A DNA stretch of 64,000 bases from positions 1,646,001 to 1,710,000 of the forward strand of contig NZ_CP197471.1 of NCBI RefSeq assembly GCF_052180215.1. Reading direction: 5' to 3'. Shown one piece after another: positions 58,419 through 64,000 of this stretch. The notes beneath the pieces were generated by a model that was given only the letters and a program-made list of their open reading frames with translations, searched no databases and was not told where the DNA came from. This DNA comes from Pseudoneobacillus sp052180215 (lineage in GTDB: Bacteria > Bacillota > Bacilli > Bacillales > Cytobacillaceae). Within the stretch, counting starts at the first letter, position 1. The number at the start of each line of letters is the position of its first letter. A program made the position numbers and the translations under genes.

Positions 58419-61400
58419 GACCATTAAAACTAACACTTCAAGCGTTTGGTCCTTACGCAGGGATAGAAACAATCGATTTTACTCAACTTGGAAATCGAAC
58501 GATGTTTGTTATTTCTGGAAAAACTGGTTCAGGAAAAACAACCATTTTTGACGGAATAAGTTATGCCATCTATGGAAAGGCGAGTGGGGAAGATCGAAAC
58601 GGACCGGAGCTAAGAAGCCAATTTGCCGCAGAGGATGTTTTAACGGAAGCGACTTTAGAGTTTTCCTTAAGAAATAAAAGATATCTTGTTATAAGGTCTC
58701 CACAGCAAGAAAGGAAGAAAAAGTCCGGAGAAGGCACTACCACCATACCTGCTAAGGCTGAACTCTATGAAATGGACGAGACGGGTAAAAAGAAGCTATT
58801 AGGTTCAAATGTACGTGAAGTGGAAGATAAAATCAAAGAAATTATGCTAATTGATAGTAACCAATTTAGACAAATTTTAATGATTCCTCAAGGAGAGTTT
58901 CGTAAATTATTAACGTCTGATTCAAAGGATAAAGAGGTTATATTACAAAGACTATTTCATACAGAAATTTATAAAATGATTGAAGATAGATTAAAAGACG
59001 AATCAAACGAATTGAAGCGTTCAGTAGAGGATAAGCTGAGAAAGAGAAGTGAATTGCTTCGACAAATTCACTTTTTATTTAATGAAGAGTTAAACAGCTA
59101 TATGGAAGCAGAAAGTGAAAATGATGTTCTTATTCTTCCTCAACTAATAATCGAAATCGATTTGATGGAAAAAAAATTAGAAGAAATGAAGAGTGCTAGT
59201 GAGGATAAACAAAAAGAGCGTGATAACCTCCAAAGGAAAATTTTTGATGCAAAGCAGTTAATGGATCAAATTGCCAAACGAGATTCACTTTTGATTCGTA
59301 AAGAACAGCTTGAAGGACAAAAGTTTTCCTTCGATGCGAAAGAGCTAGAGGTTAAATTAGCCCAGAAGGCCGTCATTTTAACTCAACAGGATGAGCTATG
59401 TCATCGGTTAAAAAAAGAATTTGATATACTCTCAGAACAACAGCAATCTCAAATTGAATATGTGGAAAGATTAAAACAGTTATTAGCTAAACATGAATTA
59501 GAACTTAAAAATGAAATAGACCGTGAAGAGAGTCGTCAACAAGCCCAAGAAAAAATAAATTATTTATTTCGTGTAAAAGAAGACATTTACTCGTTTTCAC
59601 AAATGCAAGAGGAAAGTAATCAGCTCTCAAAGAATATGGAACGAAACATAAACACCCTTACCCGACTAGAAGAAACGATTCAAAAGAATAAAATTCAAAT
59701 CGAAGAGATTTCAAATCAAATAGCATCGATTGAAAAAGATAAAATAAGCTACTTAGAAAATGAGAGAAAAAAGGATAAGCTTCAAAATGAAATCCATTTA
59801 CTGGAAAAGTATGAACAAGATTACCTAAAGTTACAAACCAAACAGTCACAATTAGAATCCAATACAAAGCTTTTAGATTATACAAAAGCAAGATATGAAG
59901 ATGCACGGGTATTAGTCGATATGCTAGAAACAAATTGGATATCCGGACAAGCAGCGATTTTAGCAAAACAGCTAAAGGAAGGAGAGGCATGTCCAGTATG
60001 TGGATCCAATCATCACCCGCAAATAGCAGATTCACAAGGACAATCCATCCCTACCGATGCTGAATTAAAAGAAGCAAAAACACAATTATCAGAATTAGAA
60101 CAAGAAAAAACAAATGCTGAGCATCAATTTATTATTTCTCGTGAGCAAGAAGAAGTTTTGAAAATTAAACTAAAAGAACTGCATGTAGATTTAGAAAAGT
60201 GGAGAGGCCCAATGAATGATTCTCAACTAACTCAGATTATCGAACAAGCCCGTTCAGATATGAGAAAGATTCAATCGGAGCAAGATATTCTACTTTCAAA
60301 AACTCAGATGCTTGAAAAACTTTTGCAGAATAAGGTTCAACTAGAGTCTTATGAGAAAGAGCAGTTAAACCATTCGCAAAACCTTAACAATGAAATTAAT
60401 ACCCAGAAATTACAATTAGCTGAGAAAACAGCTCTTTTAAATCGTATTAGTTCAACTGTTCCAGAAAACCTCCGATCTATTTCAGCATTTGAAAAGGCAA
60501 ATGAGCAAGCAATAAAAGATCTTGAAGTATTGATGAAAAAATTAGAAAATGCACAAAAGGTATACCAAGATACGAAAATGAAATATGAAACGGAGAGTAC
60601 AAGATTAAAGGATTTTACAAAGCTTTCTGAAGATAAAAAGCAAGAGTTAGAGTTAGAGAGAGAGCAATTTAAACAAAATATGCTAGCTCAAGGATTCGAC
60701 TCCTATAAGCAATATCATGAAGCAAAGCGCTCAGACATACAGATATCTCAATTAGAAAACGATATTCGTCAATATCGCGAAGAATATCGCTCAGTCTTAG
60801 ACCAATATCAACAATTGCTTGAAATACTAAAGGATGTTAAAGCACCTGAAATCAGCACTTTAACAAGAGAATTAGAAGAAGTTTCTGAACAACTAAAAAT
60901 GTTAAATGATCAATTTACAAGTTTGCTCATTCAAAAACGTGATAATGAAACGATTTTACTTAAAGTAAAAGAATTAAATGATAATATGAAGACACTAGAA
61001 GAACGTTTTAATCTTATTGGTCATTTATTCGAAATTTCAAAAGGTCAAAATACGTATCGAATTACCTTTGAACGATATGTACTTGCTGCTTTCCTAGATG
61101 ATATTTTAAGAGAAGCGAATAACAGACTAGTAAAAATGACTGGTGGTCGTTATCAGCTTTTACGAAAAACCGATCGCTCAAAAGGTAATGTACAGAGCGG
61201 ATTAGAATTATTAATATTTGATCAATATACTGGACAAGAACGTCACGTAAAAACATTATCTGGGGGAGAAAGTTTTAAAGCATCTTTAGCATTAGCATTA
61301 GGCCTAGCGGATGTTGTTCAACAATATGCTGGTGGGGTTTCGCTCGAAACGATGTTTATTGATGAGGGGTTTGGCACCTTAGACCCCGAATCATTAGATC

Positions 61401-61552
61401 ATGCTATTGAGGCATTAATGGATATTCAAAGCAGCGGCCGGTTAGTCGGGATTATTTCACATGTGCCTGAATTAAAAGAAAGAATTGACGCAAGACTTGA
61501 AGTTACTTCCACACAATCGGGTAGTACTACAGATTTTATTTTTACAAATTAG
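58415..61552 (+). CDS. sbcC: nuclease SbcCD subunit C
   Basis: A 1045-residue SMC-like ATPase. Walker A SGKTGSGKTT near residue 33, a long coiled coil (residues ~180-860) interrupted by the zinc hook CPVCGSNHHPQ near residue 526, then signature LSGGESFKASLALALGLAD near residue 948 and Walker B METMFIDEGFGTLD-type motif near residue 977. It forms the SbcC2D2 complex that opens DNA ends and hairpins for SbcD. GGAGGATT upstream of the ATG within the end of sbcD shows translational coupling. Confidence 0.96.
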   Translation: MRPLKLTLQAFGPYAGIETIDFTQLGNRTMFVISGKTGSGKTTIFDGISYAIYGKASGEDRNGPELRSQFAAEDVLTEATLEFSLRNKRYLVIRSPQQERKKKSGEGTTTIPAKAELYEMDETGKKKLLGSNVREVEDKIKEIMLIDSNQFRQILMIPQGEFRKLLTSDSKDKEVILQRLFHTEIYKMIEDRLKDESNELKRSVEDKLRKRSELLRQIHFLFNEELNSYMEAESENDVLILPQLIIEIDLMEKKLEEMKSASEDKQKERDNLQRKIFDAKQLMDQIAKRDSLLIRKEQLEGQKFSFDAKELEVKLAQKAVILTQQDELCHRLKKEFDILSEQQQSQIEYVERLKQLLAKHELELKNEIDREESRQQAQEKINYLFRVKEDIYSFSQMQEESNQLSKNMERNINTLTRLEETIQKNKIQIEEISNQIASIEKDKISYLENERKKDKLQNEIHLLEKYEQDYLKLQTKQSQLESNTKLLDYTKARYEDARVLVDMLETNWISGQAAILAKQLKEGEACPVCGSNHHPQIADSQGQSIPTDAELKEAKTQLSELEQEKTNAEHQFIISREQEEVLKIKLKELHVDLEKWRGPMNDSQLTQIIEQARSDMRKIQSEQDILLSKTQMLEKLLQNKVQLESYEKEQLNHSQNLNNEINTQKLQLAEKTALLNRISSTVPENLRSISAFEKANEQAIKDLEVLMKKLENAQKVYQDTKMKYETESTRLKDFTKLSEDKKQELELEREQFKQNMLAQGFDSYKQYHEAKRSDIQISQLENDIRQYREEYRSVLDQYQQLLEILKDVKAPEISTLTRELEEVSEQLKMLNDQFTSLLIQKRDNETILLKVKELNDNMKTLEERFNLIGHLFEISKGQNTYRITFERYVLAAFLDDILREANNRLVKMTGGRYQLLRKTDRSKGNVQSGLELLIFDQYTGQERHVKTLSGGESFKASLALALGLADVVQQYAGGVSLETMFIDEGFGTLDPESLDHAIEALMDIQSSGRLVGIISHVPELKERIDARLEVTSTQSGSTTDFIFTN

Positions 61553-61562
61553 CTTTTATAGG

Positions 61563-61593
61563 CACCTAATCATGTATGGATTAGGTGTTTTTT
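61563..61593 (+). terminator. Rho-independent terminator of sbcDC
   Basis: CACCTAATC / GATTAGGTG stem, 7-nt loop, T run. Confidence 0.9.
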
Positions 61594-61680
61594 CTGTACC
61601 CGAAATATGTTAAGATAATAAGAAGAAATTTACTTAATTTTCAGATTTAAAGAAAATAATAGGATGTAAAAGGAGAAGAA

Positions 61681-62472
61681 ATGAATATAAATCTGGGTGG
61701 TAAAAAGGCTTTTATCAGTGGATCAACATCTGGAATCGGTTTTGCTATTGCGCTTGGACTTGTTAAAGTAGGTTCAACGGTATATATAAATGGTCGCACG
61801 AATGAGAGTGTCAATGATGCAATCCAGCGTATTAAGAAGACAGTTCCAAATGCAGAGATTTATGGTGTTACAGCGGATTTAAGTAAAAAAGAAGGTGTAA
61901 AAACGGTCTTTCATGAATTGCCGCAAGTGGATATTCTGGTCAATAATTTAGGGATATTTGAACCAAAACCATTTGTAGAAATAACAGATGATGATTGGGA
62001 AGAATATATTCAAGTTAATTTTATGAGTGCTGTTCGGTTATCAAGGTTTTATTTGCCTAATATGACAAAAAATCAATGGGGAAGAATCCTTTTTAATGCA
62101 AGCGCGTATTCGGGTTTTTATTCTGGTGAGATGGTTCATTATGGAGCAACCAAAGCCGCACTTTTAGCTCTTTCTCGGGGGCTGGCAGAAAGTGTTACAA
62201 ATGGGGTAACGGTTAATGCATTTATACCAGGACCAACTAGAACAGAAAAAGTAGAGAAACACTTATCTGGAAATTCTAATGAAACTAATTCTGATTTTGA
62301 CTCAATAGAAAGTCATATTTTTCATTCTATGTTACATACTTCGATATTAAAACGGTTTGTTAACCCAGAAGAGGTGGCAAATTTAGTCGTATTTTTAGCG
62401 TCTGAACAGGCATCGGCGATCACTGGTTCAGCCTTCAAAGTTGATGGTGGGATCTACCGAACTTTATTATGA
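61681..62472 (+). CDS. SDR-family oxidoreductase
   Basis: A 263-residue short-chain dehydrogenase. Cofactor motif SGSTSGIG near residue 14, NNLG near residue 92 (Leu instead of the usual Ala), catalytic Ser (NASAYSG near residue 141) and YGATKAAL near residue 154, then IPGPTRTEKVEKHL. NADP preference is plausible from the NGR after the second strand. The substrate is unknown. AAAGGAGAAG precedes the ATG. Single gene. Confidence 0.85.
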   Translation: MNINLGGKKAFISGSTSGIGFAIALGLVKVGSTVYINGRTNESVNDAIQRIKKTVPNAEIYGVTADLSKKEGVKTVFHELPQVDILVNNLGIFEPKPFVEITDDDWEEYIQVNFMSAVRLSRFYLPNMTKNQWGRILFNASAYSGFYSGEMVHYGATKAALLALSRGLAESVTNGVTVNAFIPGPTRTEKVEKHLSGNSNETNSDFDSIESHIFHSMLHTSILKRFVNPEEVANLVVFLASEQASAITGSAFKVDGGIYRTLL

Positions 62473-62542
62473 TAATAAAATAAAGGAATACGCTGTGTCA
62501 CTCCCATTCTAGTCGGAATATGGGGGAGAGAAGGAGGAAAAT

Positions 62543-62773
62543 ATGAAGAAAATTCATGAAACACAATCGTCGGAATCCTATAAAAATGTAGAAGAAGATA
62601 AATTATATACACCTATAGAGGATTATCAACGGATTGAAGCGGGTGGCGTGTATAAAAAGAATCATATAAAACTTAGTACCCTGCCAAAAGGTATACGGTA
62701 TATCGGATATGTGTTAATCGGCTTTACTGTCATAACAACAATAATCGGCATCATTATGACCATATTTTTCTAA
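62543..62773 (+). CDS. 76-residue protein with a C-terminal membrane helix
   Basis: Begins with a hydrophilic, acidic part (residues ~1-50) and ends with a hydrophobic helix GIRYIGYVLIGFTVITTIIG and beyond to the C-terminus, so it is probably tail-anchored. GAAGGAGGAAA is a strong ribosome binding site. No family is recognised; the TPIEDYQRIEAGGVYKK segment could be a short conserved motif. Function unknown. Confidence 0.7.
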   Translation: MKKIHETQSSESYKNVEEDKLYTPIEDYQRIEAGGVYKKNHIKLSTLPKGIRYIGYVLIGFTVITTIIGIIMTIFF

Positions 62774-62934
62774 AGTATAAGTTTCGAAGTTTTATTTTGG
62801 AAATTTAACCAACGTAAGATCTCTTTTTTGTATAAGACTAAAGTTGTAAAAGCTTTCAGTCTTTATTTGGATTTTATTTAGAAGCTTCTACATTACAATG
62901 AAGCTATAAATAATTTCTAAATAAAGGAGTTCAA

Positions 62935-63402
62935 ATGATGAAAAACGCCAAATTATATGAAACACATGTTTATACAAAAAATTTAGAGGAAGCTATCTCT
63001 TTTTATCAAAAATTAGATTTGGAATTAGCATATGTTATAAATGAACGCAGGGTTGCCTTCTTTTGGTTAGGGGATTCAGCTATAAAAGAACAGATGTTAG
63101 GGATTTGGGAGGTACCAGTGGAAAAGTTTCGACCATCCCATTTTGCCTTTTATGTAAATAAAGAGGAACTAATAAATGTTCCAAGCTTCTTGAATGAAAA
63201 AGGAATAGAAATAAGTCCAAGTTTTGGATTAGATACAAGCGAACCCATTGTTCATTCTTGGATGCCATCAGCTAGCTATTACTTTGAAGATACAGATGGA
63301 AATTCACTAGAGTATATTACGGTTCTTGATGGGAAATCCAAACCTGAGGTTGGAGCTGTACATTTAAGTAAATGGGAAGCATTAACTAAACAGAGTGTCT
63401 AA
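62935..63402 (+). CDS. VOC-superfamily (glyoxalase-like) protein
   Basis: A 155-residue vicinal-oxygen-chelate protein made of two beta-alpha-beta-beta-beta modules: LYETHVYTKNLEEAISFYQKL near the start and PSHFAFYVNKEELINVPSFL in the middle. Metal-binding-type residues: H11, H79 (SHFAFYV) and E/D in DTDGNSLEYITV near residue 128. The family includes glyoxalases, dioxygenases and antibiotic-resistance proteins; the function here is unknown. AAAGGAGTT lies 5 nt before the first ATG; the second ATG (62938) is also possible. Confidence 0.82.
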   Translation: MMKNAKLYETHVYTKNLEEAISFYQKLDLELAYVINERRVAFFWLGDSAIKEQMLGIWEVPVEKFRPSHFAFYVNKEELINVPSFLNEKGIEISPSFGLDTSEPIVHSWMPSASYYFEDTDGNSLEYITVLDGKSKPEVGAVHLSKWEALTKQSV

Positions 63403-63524
63403 AGGAATGTAAGGGATGGGGGATTTTACTCATCTCTTTTTCATTTGGCTTGGTCTTATAGCAAAAGTTTCTCTAGAGACTATGATAGATTATAATAGAG
63501 AAAAATAGTTTTTTTGGGGGAGTT

Positions 63525-64000
63525 ATGTTGAGTGTCCAAAAAGTTGGGATTGACGCAGGAGGAACGTTAATCAAATTAGTCTATGAAGAAAATACCCATA
63601 TACATTATAAAACTTATCCTATATCCCAGCTAGAAAGTGCGATGGACTGGTTAAAAATGATAGCTCCTAATGCTAAAGTCGCCTTAACAGGTGGGAAGGC
63701 TATTTTTTTATCTAAAAAGTATTTTCCTAATGCTATTCAAGTACCTGAATTTGAAGCAGCTTGTTATGGCGCAAGATATTTTCTAATGGAAGAAGGAAAC
63801 AAACCTGATTCATGTATATTAGTTAATATTGGAACCGGAACATCATGGTTTTATTTACAAGGGGACAAATACGATCGTATTCTTGGAAGCGGCATCGGCG
63901 GTGGAACATTCATGGGGCTAGGAGAACTTTTAACAAATGAAAAAGAGTATGCCAGTCTTGTACAATTATCGGAAATAGGAAATAAGACAAAGGTAGATCT
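63525..64000 (+). CDS. coaW: type II pantothenate kinase, N-terminal part (runs off window)
   Basis: The frame starts at ATG 63525 (GGGGGAG upstream) and is open to the window end, giving 158 residues. The start VQKVGIDAGGTLIKLVYEE carries the ATP-binding phosphate-1 motif, LTGGKA lies near residue 56, EFEAACYGARY near residue 80, and VNIGTGTSWF with GSGIGGGTFMGLG near residues 104-130 is the second phosphate-binding region. This matches CoaW, the feedback-resistant kinase starting coenzyme A synthesis in some Firmicutes. The 3' end is beyond the window. Confidence 0.9.
   Translation, partial: MLSVQKVGIDAGGTLIKLVYEENTHIHYKTYPISQLESAMDWLKMIAPNAKVALTGGKAIFLSKKYFPNAIQVPEFEAACYGARYFLMEEGNKPDSCILVNIGTGTSWFYLQGDKYDRILGSGIGGGTFMGLGELLTNEKEYASLVQLSEIGNKTKVD

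Overview
The window is AT-rich chromosomal DNA from an endospore-forming Bacillota, almost certainly Bacillaceae. The evidence is the gene content and order. Blocks match the Bacillus subtilis layout: mutS-mutL, miaA-hfq, spoVK-hflX-ynbB-glnR-glnA, lexA/yneA-yneB-ynzC-tkt-sirA-yneF, ynzD-ccdA-yneI-ccdC-yneK, and cotB-cotH/cotG. It also encodes SpoIIP-, SpoVK-, SirA- and Spo0E-type sporulation proteins. Most genes are preceded by strong GGAGG-type ribosome binding sites and followed by hairpin plus T-run terminators. There is no rRNA operon, prophage, CRISPR array or intact insertion sequence.

Layout. 1-12.9 kb is an accessory-like stretch: a hydrolase/FabG pair, GNAT acetyltransferases, a fatty-acid desaturase, an EamA transporter, a DCC oxidoreductase, an HD hydrolase, a DinB-fold protein, a tight spoIIP-like/plsY-like/GNAT operon, a cold-shock gene, yycC, a broken ATPase gene and an acyl-CoA ligase. 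13-17.6 kb holds mismatch repair (mutS, mutL). 18-24 kb holds mreBH, miaA, hfq, spoVK and a histidine phosphatase. 24-27.8 kb holds two TerC-family genes, each behind a yybP-ykoY (Mn2+) riboswitch, plus yitT- and TRIC-family membrane proteins. 28-32.5 kb is hflX-ynbB-glnR-glnA with GlnR operators. 32.6-44.9 kb is the SOS/cell-cycle block (lexA divergent from yneA), tkt, sirA, a heterodimeric ABC exporter, ynzD and the cytochrome c maturation genes. 45-50 kb has several very small membrane or spore-type genes, a selenocysteine tRNA, ypuA, a second cold-shock gene and an ArsB/NhaD-like transporter. 49.6-53.5 kb is a spore-coat cluster (DUF2642 protein, CotB, CotH, divergent CotG). 53.7-64 kb has an MFS drug exporter, a chemoreceptor, sbcD-sbcC, an SDR, a VOC protein and the start of a type II pantothenate kinase.

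How the genes work together. Several units are recognisable regulons: the LexA SOS circuit (lexA with yneA, which blocks division), nitrogen control (GlnR repressing glnRA), Mn2+ homeostasis (riboswitch-TerC), commitment to sporulation (SirA, the Spo0E-like phosphatase, SpoVK) and the coat phosphorylation module (the CotH kinase with CotB and CotG as expected substrates).

Most notable signals not explained by ordinary genes: (i) a 142-172 bp dispersed MITE-like repeat in four copies, one with a 14-bp direct repeat at a stop codon; (ii) a minus-strand noncoding RNA candidate beside tkt, with a near-perfect promoter and an oriented terminator; (iii) a tRNA-Sec; (iv) repeated terminator hairpins behind both Mn2+ riboswitches; (v) a CotG in which the expected Ser/Lys/His repeats are replaced by Thr/Arg; (vi) two large palindromes sharing one core. 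Everything here was read by eye; no database search or folding program was run.
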